Shown here in pieces: positions 32,652 through 40,461 of a DNA stretch of 64,000 nucleotides (within the stretch, counting starts at the first letter, position 1; every line of letters begins with the position of its first letter). A program made the position numbers and the translations under genes. Source of the DNA: Nannocystis sp. RBIL2 (GTDB lineage: Bacteria; Myxococcota_A; Polyangia; Nannocystales; Nannocystaceae); assembly GCF_026626745.1 (NCBI RefSeq), contig NZ_JAPNJW010000002.1, positions 2,008,151-2,072,150 of the forward strand. The letters run 5' to 3'. The notes below the pieces were generated by a model, which had not been told where the DNA came from, did not search any database, and saw only the letters and a list, made by a program, of their open reading frames with translations.

Positions 32652-34164
32652 TGCTTTCGAGATCGTCCCCAACCTCCCCGTCCTGGTCGTCACCACCCCG
32701 CTGATCGGCGGCATCCTGACGATCGCCATGGGCCGCGGCAAGGGCCCGTGGGCGTGGGCCACCCTCATCACCGGCGTGGTGTTCTACTTCACCGTCCTGC
32801 TGATGCAGCAGGTCCTGGCCGCAAAGACAGGTTTCATCTCCTACGAGCTCGGCAACTGGCCGCGCCAGTGGGGCATCGAGTACCGCGTCGACGCGCTCAA
32901 CGCCTTCATCCTGCTCACGGTCGCCGGCGTCGGCTTCGTCACCACGCTGTACGCCCAGAAGAGCGTGGAGAAGGAGATCCCGCAGGACCGCCACAACTTC
33001 TTCTACGCGGTGTGGGTCCTGGCGATCTGCGGCCTCCTGGGCATCACGGTCACCGGCGACGCCTTCAACGTCTACGTCCTGCTCGAGATCAGCTCGCTCA
33101 CCGTGTACGCGCTGATCGCCATGGGCAAGGACATGAACCGCCAGGCGCTCACCGCCAGCCTGCGCTACCTGATCCTCGGCTCGGTCGGCGCCAGCTTCAT
33201 CCTCCTCGGCATCGGTTACCTGATGATGGTCACCGGCACGCTCAACATGGAGGACATGCACGACCGCCTCGCGGCCCTGCCGGACATCGTCCACCACCGC
33301 ACTGTCCTGGTCGCGTTCGCGTTCCTGCTGTGCGGCCTCGGCCTCAAGATGGCCCTGTTCCCGCTGCACATGTGGCTGCCGAAGGCCTACACCTACGCGC
33401 CCTCGGCCGTCAGCGCCCTGCTGTCGGCCACGGCGACGAAGGTCGGCATCTACATGGCCTTCCGCTTCCTGTTTACGATCTTCGGCGTCGGCTTCTCGTT
33501 CGTGGCCATGCCGGCCAACCTCGTGCTCAGCGTCGCCGCCTGCGCCGGCATCCTCGTCACCGGCGTCACCGCGGTGCGCCAGACCAACCTGAAGCGCATG
33601 CTCGCCTACTCCTCGGTCGGCCAGCTCGGCTACATCGTCGCCGGCTTCTCGCTCGCCAACGTCCACGGCGTCGCCGGCTCGGTCGTCCACATCTTCAACC
33701 ACGCGGTCATGAAGGGCGGCATGTTCATGGCCGCCGGCGCCATCATGTACCGCCTCGGTCGCTGCGACCTGCGCTCGATCCGCGGCCTCGGCAAGCGCAT
33801 GCCGCTGACCATGGCCGCCTTCGTCGCCGGCGGCCTCGGCCTGGTCGGCTTCCCGCTGACCGCCGGCTTCATCTCGAAGTGGTACCTCGTGCAGGGCGCC
33901 CTCGAGGCCCCGCACATGTGGCCGGTCGCCGCGGTCGTCCTGGTCGGCTCGCTGCTCGCCGTCGCCTACACCTGGCGCGTCGTCGAGGCCGCGTACTTCC
34001 AGGAGCCCGAGGGCGAGAGCGCCCTGGTCACCGAGGCCCCGCTGTCGATGGTCGCGCCGATGTGGATCCTCATCGGCGCCAGCGTCTACTTCGGCGTGTC
34101 CGCCACCTTCACCGGCGAGATCAGCATGCGCGCCGCCAAGAGCCTGCTCGGAGGGGCCCCATGA
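32644..34164 (+). CDS. mrpD: cation/proton antiporter subunit D (MrpD/NuoM-like), first copy
   Basis: A 506-aa proton-pumping type subunit with about 14 helices. Glu148 in LLEISSLTVYAL and Lys235 with His242 in LKMALFPLHMWLPKAYTYAPS are the residues of the proton path in NuoL/M/N and MrpA/D. The second Lys helix (TNLKRMLAYSSVGQLGYI) is also present. It starts 8 bases inside the mrpC 3' end and its TGA overlaps the following ATG. Confidence 0.94.
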   Translation: MLDAFEIVPNLPVLVVTTPLIGGILTIAMGRGKGPWAWATLITGVVFYFTVLLMQQVLAAKTGFISYELGNWPRQWGIEYRVDALNAFILLTVAGVGFVTTLYAQKSVEKEIPQDRHNFFYAVWVLAICGLLGITVTGDAFNVYVLLEISSLTVYALIAMGKDMNRQALTASLRYLILGSVGASFILLGIGYLMMVTGTLNMEDMHDRLAALPDIVHHRTVLVAFAFLLCGLGLKMALFPLHMWLPKAYTYAPSAVSALLSATATKVGIYMAFRFLFTIFGVGFSFVAMPANLVLSVAACAGILVTGVTAVRQTNLKRMLAYSSVGQLGYIVAGFSLANVHGVAGSVVHIFNHAVMKGGMFMAAGAIMYRLGRCDLRSIRGLGKRMPLTMAAFVAGGLGLVGFPLTAGFISKWYLVQGALEAPHMWPVAAVVLVGSLLAVAYTWRVVEAAYFQEPEGESALVTEAPLSMVAPMWILIGASVYFGVSATFTGEISMRAAKSLLGGAP

Positions 34165-35738
34165 TCCACTTCGACGTGAGCCCGCAGCTGCTGGCGCTCT
34201 ACATCCCGCTGCTCGGCGCCCTGCTCATCTCGCTCGCAGGCCGCTGGCCCAACCTGCGCGAGCTCGTCACCCTGCTGACCGCCGGCGTGCTCCTGTACGT
34301 GGTCGCCGGCATGGCCCCGGCGGTGCTCGCCGACGGCTTCTGGGCCAGCTTCGCCAAGGCCCCCGGGCTCAAGCTCGCCGAGGTCCTGCCGGGCGTGTGG
34401 CTCGAGCTCAAGGTCGAGCCGCTCGGCATGCTGTTCGCGCTGATCGCCAGCAGCCTGTGGATCCTCAACTCGATCTACTCGATCGGCTACATGCGCGGCA
34501 ACCACGAGAAGAACCAGACCCGGTTCTACGTGTGCTTCGCCCTGGCGATCGCCAGCGTCATGGGCCTCGCCTTCGCCGGCAACCTGTTCACCCTGTTCGT
34601 CTTCTACGAGGCGCTGACGCTCACCACCTACCCGCTGGTCGCTCACAAGGGCAGCGCCGAGGCCATCCGCTCGGCCCGCACCTACCTCGGGATCCTCGTC
34701 GTCACCTCGGTGTGCTTCCTGCTGGCCGGCATCATCGGCACCTACGTGTTCACCGGCGGTGACATGACCTTCCGGCCAGGCGGCGTGTTCCGCCGCGCGC
34801 TGGCCGATGGGAGCCTGACGGCGCCCACGCTCGGGATTCTCTTCGTCCTCTACATGTACGGGATCGGCAAGGCTGCGCTGATGCCGGTGCACCGCTGGCT
34901 GCCGGCCGCCATGGTCGCCCCGACCCCGGTGTCGGCGCTGCTGCACGCGGTGGCGGTCGTGAAGGCCGGCGTCTTCACCGTCCTCAAAGTCATCGTCTAC
35001 GTGTTCGGGCCGGCCGTCCTGGTGCGCTACGGCGTCGGCGACTGGCTGATCTACGTCGCCGGCGCGACCATCCTGATCGCCAGCTGCATCGCCCTGTTCC
35101 AGGACAACCTCAAGCGGCGGCTCGCCTACTCCACGGTCAGCCAGCTCAGCTACGTCATCATCGCCGCGGCCCTGCTGTCGCCGCTGTCGATCACCGCGGC
35201 GGCGTTGCACATCGCCGCCCACGCGTTCGGCAAGATCACCCTGTTCTTCGCGGCGGGCTCGATCTACACGGCCGCGCACAAGACCGAGATCAGCCAGCTC
35301 GACGGCATCGGCCGGCGCATGCCGATCACCATGGCCGCGTTCACCATCGGCTCGCTGTCGATGATCGGCCTGCCGCCGACGGCCGGCTTCGTCAGCAAGT
35401 GGTACCTGCTGCAGGCCACCTGGGAGACCGACGCCCCGTTCGTGCTGGTCGTCGTCATCCTCTCGACCCTGCTCAACGCCGCCTACTTCCTGCCGATCGT
35501 CTACCGCGCCTTCTTCGTCGCCGAGGCCAAGCCCCACCACGAGCCGCACCAGTCCTCGGCCGACGGCAACTTCGGCGACCACGGCGACCACCACGGCCAC
35601 GACGCCCACGACCACGGCGAGGCGCCGTGGCCGGTCGTGGTCGCGCTGTCCTGCACGGCCCTGGCCACCATCGTCTTCTTCTTCTACAGCGACCTCGCCA
35701 TCGGGTTGGCGAACCAGCTCCGGAGCGGCCTGCCATGA
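34161..35738 (+). CDS. second MrpA/D-like (NuoL-type) antiporter subunit
   Basis: A 525-aa protein of the same superfamily. Glu150 (FYEALTLTTYPLV) and Lys237/His244 (GIGKAALMPVHRWLPAAMVAPTPVS) are intact, as is NLKRRLAYSTVSQLSY. A His/Asp-rich cytoplasmic or periplasmic loop (EAKPHHEPHQSS ... DHHGHDAHDH, about 460-495) precedes the last helix and may bind metal or protons. ATGA overlap with the first copy. Confidence 0.92.
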   Translation: MIHFDVSPQLLALYIPLLGALLISLAGRWPNLRELVTLLTAGVLLYVVAGMAPAVLADGFWASFAKAPGLKLAEVLPGVWLELKVEPLGMLFALIASSLWILNSIYSIGYMRGNHEKNQTRFYVCFALAIASVMGLAFAGNLFTLFVFYEALTLTTYPLVAHKGSAEAIRSARTYLGILVVTSVCFLLAGIIGTYVFTGGDMTFRPGGVFRRALADGSLTAPTLGILFVLYMYGIGKAALMPVHRWLPAAMVAPTPVSALLHAVAVVKAGVFTVLKVIVYVFGPAVLVRYGVGDWLIYVAGATILIASCIALFQDNLKRRLAYSTVSQLSYVIIAAALLSPLSITAAALHIAAHAFGKITLFFAAGSIYTAAHKTEISQLDGIGRRMPITMAAFTIGSLSMIGLPPTAGFVSKWYLLQATWETDAPFVLVVVILSTLLNAAYFLPIVYRAFFVAEAKPHHEPHQSSADGNFGDHGDHHGHDAHDHGEAPWPVVVALSCTALATIVFFFYSDLAIGLANQLRSGLP

Positions 35739-35980
35739 GCCTCGAAGATCCTCGGACCATACGCAAGCTGTGGACCGTCTCGCTGGTGGTGCTGGCGCTG
35801 CTGGTGCTGGCTGACTTTTGGGTCATGCGGGACCCGCACCACCACGCCCACTTCGGCGTCGACGGCACGTTCGGCTTCTACTCCTGGTACGGCTTCGGCG
35901 TGTGCGCCGTCATGGTCCTGGTGTCGAAGTTCGTCGTCGGCCTGATCTTGAAGCGGAAGGACACCTTCTACGATGACTGA
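35735..35980 (+). CDS. small two-helix membrane protein of the antiporter operon
   Basis: An 81-aa protein with two hydrophobic helices (LVVLALLVLADFWVM and YGFGVCAVMVLVSKFVVGLIL) joined by a His-rich loop (DPHHHAHFG), ending in charged residues. The start overlaps the previous stop and the end overlaps the next start, so it belongs to the complex even though I cannot name its family. Confidence 0.8.
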   Translation: MSLEDPRTIRKLWTVSLVVLALLVLADFWVMRDPHHHAHFGVDGTFGFYSWYGFGVCAVMVLVSKFVVGLILKRKDTFYDD

Positions 35981-37772
35981 CGCGGTCGGCCTGCCTCCTC
36001 CGGGCATCATCCTGGTCCTCGGCGGCCTGTTGCTCCCGCTGCTGCGCGGGCTCGGCCCGGCGGTCGCGCTGCTGCTGCCGCTGCTGACGCTGGGGTTCAT
36101 CTGGGGCATCCCCGACGACCTCACCGTCACCATGCCGTTCATGGGCCAGTACGACCTCACGGTCCTGGCCTTCAACCCGCCCACCAAGGTGTTCGCCACC
36201 ATCTTCGCGGTGATGGCCTTCGCCGGGGCCCTGTTCGCCCACCCGATCACCGGCCTCGACAGCGAACGCGGCCGCCGCTGGCGCGTCGAGCTGCCGGCCG
36301 CCTTCGTCTACGCCGGCTCGGCCATCTGCGTCACCTTCGCCGGCGACATCCTCAGCCTCTTCATCTTCTGGGAGCTGATGGCGATCGGCTCGACCACGGT
36401 GATCTGGAGCGCCGGCACCAAGGCCGCCGGGCGCGCCGGCTACCGCTACGCCCTGGTCCACTTCGTCGGCGGCGTGCTGCTGATGGCCGGCATCCTCGCC
36501 AAGGTGTTCGCGCTGCAGGGCGCGGGCGTGGCCGATCCGCTGGCGCTGCACCACTTCTTCTTCGGCGCGGCCGGCTTCGAGGGCCTGTCCTTCGGAGCAG
36601 GTGACGCGGCCGCCTGGCTGATCTTGCTCGGCATCCTCGTCAACGCCGCCGCCCCGCCGCTCGGCTCGTGGCTGGCCGACGCCTACCCGGAGGCGTCCGA
36701 GAGCGGCACCGTGTTCCTCTCGGCCTTCACCACGAAGACGGCAGTCTACGTGCTGATGCTGCTGTTCGCGGGCACCCAGCTGCTGATCTACGTCGGCCTG
36801 TTGATGGCGGTGTACGGCATCGTCTACGCCATCCTCGAGAACGACATGCGGCGGATCCTCGCCTACTCGATCGTCAACCAGGTCGGGTTCATGGTCTGCG
36901 GGATCGGCATCGGCACCGCCATGGCGCTCAACGGCGCCGCCGCCCACGCGTTCGCCCACATCGTCTACAAGGCGCTGCTGCTGATGTCGGCCGGCTCGGT
37001 CCTCTACATGACCGGCAAGCGCAAGTGCACCGACCTCGGCGGCCTCTACCACTCGATGCCGATCACGATGACGTGCGGCATCATCGGCGCGCTCGCCATC
37101 TCGTCATTCCCGCTGACCTCGGGCTTCGTCACCAAGTCGATGATCAACCAGGCCGCCGCCGACGAGCACATCGCGCTGGCCTGGTTCACCCTGACCGCGG
37201 CCTCGGCCGGCGTGTTCCTGCACGCCGGCATCAAGTTCCCGTGGTTCGTGTTCTTCCAGAAGGACTCGGGCCTGCGCCCGCCCGACCCGCCGTGGAACAT
37301 GCGCGCGGCGATGATCTTCTTCGCCGCGGTCTGCATCCTCCTCGGCGTCCCCGGCCTCTACGGCCCGCTCTACGCCATCCTCCCGTTCCCGGCCGCCGCG
37401 GGCGAGACGCTGTACGCGCCCTACACCGTCCCGCACGTCATCAACCAGCTGCAGCTGCTGCTGTTCTCGGGCCTGGCGTTCTTCGCCCTGCTCCCGGTCC
37501 TGAAGCGCACGCTGACGATCACCCTCGACGCCGACTGGTTCTACCGCCGCCTGTTCCCCGGCGTGTGGCAGCACCTCCTGCGCCCGGTCGTCCTCGCCTT
37601 CCGCGAGTTCTTCGACTACCTGTTCGGCAACATCCCGCAGATGGTCAAGGACACCGTCTACTCGCCCCCGCAAGAGGCCCGCATGTTCAAGGAGTGGGGC
37701 CTCGGCGGCGCGATGGTCGTGATCACCGGCTTCCTGTTCGTCTACCTCGTGCTCGGCTACATCGCCGCCTGA
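35973..37772 (+). CDS. third NuoL/MrpD-like subunit, central Lys replaced
   Basis: A 599-aa protein of the antiporter-like superfamily. Glu134 (FWELMAIGSTTVIW) is present, but the segment equivalent to the central Lys/His helix reads ILVNAAAPPLGSWLADAYPE, giving Asn224 and Gly231 in place of the usual Lys and His. A long C-terminal extension after about residue 470 (FYRRLFPGVWQHLLRPVV, then a final helix) resembles NuoL-type lateral or anchoring regions. It may be a structural or regulatory rather than pumping subunit. Last gene of the operon. Confidence 0.88.
   Translation: MTDAVGLPPPGIILVLGGLLLPLLRGLGPAVALLLPLLTLGFIWGIPDDLTVTMPFMGQYDLTVLAFNPPTKVFATIFAVMAFAGALFAHPITGLDSERGRRWRVELPAAFVYAGSAICVTFAGDILSLFIFWELMAIGSTTVIWSAGTKAAGRAGYRYALVHFVGGVLLMAGILAKVFALQGAGVADPLALHHFFFGAAGFEGLSFGAGDAAAWLILLGILVNAAAPPLGSWLADAYPEASESGTVFLSAFTTKTAVYVLMLLFAGTQLLIYVGLLMAVYGIVYAILENDMRRILAYSIVNQVGFMVCGIGIGTAMALNGAAAHAFAHIVYKALLLMSAGSVLYMTGKRKCTDLGGLYHSMPITMTCGIIGALAISSFPLTSGFVTKSMINQAAADEHIALAWFTLTAASAGVFLHAGIKFPWFVFFQKDSGLRPPDPPWNMRAAMIFFAAVCILLGVPGLYGPLYAILPFPAAAGETLYAPYTVPHVINQLQLLLFSGLAFFALLPVLKRTLTITLDADWFYRRLFPGVWQHLLRPVVLAFREFFDYLFGNIPQMVKDTVYSPPQEARMFKEWGLGGAMVVITGFLFVYLVLGYIAA
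36584..36601. repeat. dispersed palindrome CCTGTCC-ttcg-GAGCAGG
   Basis: Imperfect copy with a TTCG loop, translated in the loop before the altered helix of the third D-type subunit. The Mrp operon is otherwise nearly free of the element. Confidence 0.45.
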
Positions 37773-37847
37773 GCCGCGGGCGCGCCGCTCGCCGCGCCGG
37801 TGCCGTCGACCCCTTGCAGGTCGCACCGCGCCCGCGGCCGGCGGCGA

Positions 37848-37864
37848 CATGTCTTTCGGGACAT
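37848..37864. repeat. dispersed palindrome CATGTCT-ttcg-GGACAT after the antiporter operon
   Basis: Hairpin with a TTCG loop, 75 bases after the last mrp stop and ahead of the histidine kinase gene. A candidate terminator for the operon. Confidence 0.55.
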
Positions 37865-38012
37865 CTGCGGTCTTCCGTGACCCGCGGCAATTCGCCCGCC
37901 GAACCACGGCAGCGCAGACCCGGCGTCGCCGAGGCCGGTCGCACGCGCGCGGCATCAAGGCGGCATGACGCCGCCCCCGGCGTTACCCTGTGACCTCGAC
38001 GCGAGGGTCGGG

Positions 38013-40007
38013 ATGACGACCGGCGACCGTTCCCCCAGCGAGAGTTCTTCGGCGCGCGCGAGCCTCGAGCCGGCGGCGAGGTGGCCGCTCTCCCTCGCCA
38101 GCGCCGCGGCGGCCGTGTTCTTCGCCCTCGCGCTCGCCGGCCCGCTCGGCGGCATCTACTTCGCCGTGCCGCTCGCGGTCCTCTCGCTGTCCGCGCAGGT
38201 CACTGGCGCCGCACCCGCGCTGGTCTCGACCGCGTTGGCGACGATAGGCATCGGCGCGTGGATCCTGACGTCCGGCGACGAACCGAGCCAGAAGGACGCG
38301 CTGCAGCTCGTCGCGTTCCTGATCGCGGGGTCGATCATCAGCGTCGTGTCCGGCTCCGTGCGGGCGGGGCGGGCACGCGACGTCGAGGCGCGGATCGCCG
38401 CCGCCCGCGCCGCCAAGGAGGCCGAGCGTCTGACCGCGGAGACCCGCATGACCCTCGCGGCGGTGCGCGCGAGCGAGGTGAAGTTCCAGCAGCTCGCCGA
38501 CTCGATGCCCCAGATCGTCTGGGCCTGCCAGCCCGACGGCAGCCCCTACTACTACAACCGCAGGTGGTACGAGCTCAGCGGCACCCCGGAGGGCACGCTC
38601 ACCGAGGGCAGCTGGGTGCGCGTGCTCCACCCCGACGATCAGCAGCGCTGCCTCGACCTCTGGTACGAGTCGGTGCACAGCGGCGAGCCGTTCCAGATCG
38701 AGTACCGCTTCAAGTTCCCCCACACCGACGAGTACCGGTGGTTCCTCGGCCGCGCGCTCCCGGTGCGCGACGAGGCCGGCCGGATCGTCCGCTGGTACGG
38801 CACCTCGACCGACATCCACGACGCCAAGCGCACCGAGGCGGCCCTGCGCGCCAGCGAGGAACGCCACCGCGCCCTCGCCGAGGCCCTGCGGGAGGCCGAC
38901 CGCCGCAAGGACGAGTTCCTCGCCGTGCTCTCGCACGAGCTGCGCAACCCGCTGGCGCCGATCAAGAACAGCCTCTACGTCCTCTCGCGCGCCACCCCGG
39001 GGAGCGAGCGAGCCCGCCGCGCGGAGCGAGTGATCGAGCGCCAGATCGAGCACATGACGCGGCTCGTCGACGACCTGCTCGACGTCACCCGGATCTCGCG
39101 GAAAAAGATCCAGCTGCGGCGCACTGCGGTGGAGATGAACGAGCTGGTGCGCCGCACTGTCGAGGACCACCGCTCGGTATTCGACCGGAGCAACGTGTCG
39201 CTGGAGCTCACCCTCGCCGACCGACCCGCGTGGGTCGACGGCGACCCCACGCGGCTGTCGCAGATCGTCGGCAACCTGCTGCAGAACGCGGCCAAGTTCA
39301 CCGGCCCCGGCGGGTGGGCCAGGGCCTCGGTCACTGCGGACGAGACCGAGGTGCGCGTCCACATCCGCGACAGCGGGATGGGCATCGAAGCCGACATGCT
39401 GCCCCGCCTCTTCAGCCCGTTCATGCAGGCCGACACCACCCTCGATCGCAGCCGCGGCGGCCTCGGTCTTGGCCTCGCGCTGGTCAAGGGGTTGGTCGAG
39501 CTGCACGGGGGCGATGTCCGTGCCGCGAGCGAGGGGCCGAACCAGGGCGCGGAGTTCGAGGTCCGGCTGCCCGCGATCGCTGCGCCCGCGATCGAAGCCC
39601 CATCATCCCCCGCGCCGGGCCGCGCCTCTCTCGGGCGGATCCTCGTCATCGAGGACAACCTCGACGCCGCCGAGACCTTGAAGGACGCGCTGGAGCTCGG
39701 CGACCACGAGGTCTGCCTCGCCCACTCTGGCCCCGAGGGCCTGGCCACTGCGCGGGTGTTCCGACCCGACGTCGTGGTCTGCGACATCGGCCTGCCGGGC
39801 ATGGACGGCTACGAGGTGGCGCGCGCGATCCGGGCCGATCCGGCCCAGCGCGCGACGAAGCTGGTCGCGCTCACCGGCTACGCCTCGCCCGAAGATCGTC
39901 AGCGGGCCCGGGACGCCGGCTTCGACCGCCACCTCGGCAAGCCGCCCGACCTCGACGCGCTGCTGCAGATGCTCGACGAGCTCGTGCGCGCCCAGGCTTC
40001 GCGCTGA
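38013..40007 (+). CDS. membrane hybrid histidine kinase (PAS-HisKA-HATPase-REC)
   Basis: A 664-aa sensor. The ATG at 38013 is preferred to the in-frame ATG at 37965 because a TACCCT hexamer (37984-37989) lies between them. Two or three N-terminal helices (about 24-112) lead to a coiled segment, a PAS domain (about 155-270, with WFLGRALPVRDEAGRIVRWYG), HisKA with His308 in AVLSHELRNPL, HATPase with NLLQNAAKF, DSGMGIE and GLGLGLALVKG, and a C-terminal receiver with phospho-acceptor Asp591 in VVVCDIGLPGMDGYE and Lys in LGKPPD. The signal is unknown. No response regulator or transcription factor is adjacent. Confidence 0.94.
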   Translation: MTTGDRSPSESSSARASLEPAARWPLSLASAAAAVFFALALAGPLGGIYFAVPLAVLSLSAQVTGAAPALVSTALATIGIGAWILTSGDEPSQKDALQLVAFLIAGSIISVVSGSVRAGRARDVEARIAAARAAKEAERLTAETRMTLAAVRASEVKFQQLADSMPQIVWACQPDGSPYYYNRRWYELSGTPEGTLTEGSWVRVLHPDDQQRCLDLWYESVHSGEPFQIEYRFKFPHTDEYRWFLGRALPVRDEAGRIVRWYGTSTDIHDAKRTEAALRASEERHRALAEALREADRRKDEFLAVLSHELRNPLAPIKNSLYVLSRATPGSERARRAERVIERQIEHMTRLVDDLLDVTRISRKKIQLRRTAVEMNELVRRTVEDHRSVFDRSNVSLELTLADRPAWVDGDPTRLSQIVGNLLQNAAKFTGPGGWARASVTADETEVRVHIRDSGMGIEADMLPRLFSPFMQADTTLDRSRGGLGLGLALVKGLVELHGGDVRAASEGPNQGAEFEVRLPAIAAPAIEAPSSPAPGRASLGRILVIEDNLDAAETLKDALELGDHEVCLAHSGPEGLATARVFRPDVVVCDIGLPGMDGYEVARAIRADPAQRATKLVALTGYASPEDRQRARDAGFDRHLGKPPDLDALLQMLDELVRAQASR

Positions 40008-40131
40008 AGTCCGCTCGCTCGCCCCCTCGGCGAACCGCCCCACCTCGATGTGTTGCTCGGGCACACCGAGCCGTCGCGCTGGAGTCCTCGCCGGTCCGAT
40101 CGGCGTCGGAGGGGCCATCCCCGCTCCGCGC

Positions 40132-40137
40132 TACACC
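40132..40137 (+). promoter_or_regulatory. -10-like hexamer TACACC before a small ORF
   Basis: Ends 6 bases before the ATG at 40144, the same geometry as at the next gene (40445-40450). Confidence 0.4.
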
Positions 40138-40143
40138 GAAGGC

Positions 40144-40461
40144 ATGGTGGGTACGCCGCCCGGCTCATGCGGTCTCTGTGTCTGGCTCGCCACCTCGCTC
40201 CTGCTCGCCTGCGCCCACGCTTCACCCGGCAGCGAGCGAGCTCGCCGCGTGCTCGTCCGCGAATGCGGCCCGCCGCTCCAGCGGCTGCCGGGTCCGTGCG
40301 CATCATCGTCCGCCGGCGATGACGTGTCCTCTTGGACATTCTCCAAAGTACATGTCCTTATAAACATGTTTGTAGATGTTTCGCGGCGAGCCTGCGGCGC
40401 GGCCTGTCCGATCGCAGTCGGTGCCGCGGTGGTTCGGCGCGCGCTACACCCGATCACATGA
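40144..40461 (+). CDS. possible small lipoprotein (or remnant)
   Basis: A 105-codon frame whose start follows a leaderless-type TACACC. The beginning reads as a lipoprotein signal (LCVWLATSLLLAC), but beyond about residue 45 it runs through two dispersed palindromes and loses protein character, ending with an ATGA overlap at the start of the next gene. It may be a short true lipoprotein, or the 5' remnant of a duplicated copy of the next gene's leader. Codon quality is poor after the lipobox. Confidence 0.3.
   Translation: MVGTPPGSCGLCVWLATSLLLACAHASPGSERARRVLVRECGPPLQRLPGPCASSSAGDDVSSWTFSKVHVLINMFVDVSRRACGAACPIAVGAAVVRRALHPIT
40325..40369. repeat. two palindromes upstream of the VIT-like lipoprotein gene
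   Basis: TGTCC-tctt-GGACA (40325-40338) and ACATGT-ccttataa-ACATGT (40350-40369). They lie 75-130 bases before the -10-like hexamer at 40445. Confidence 0.55.
40445..40450 (+). promoter_or_regulatory. -10-like hexamer TACACC, leaderless start
   Basis: Ends 7 bases before the ATG at 40458. Confidence 0.5.
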
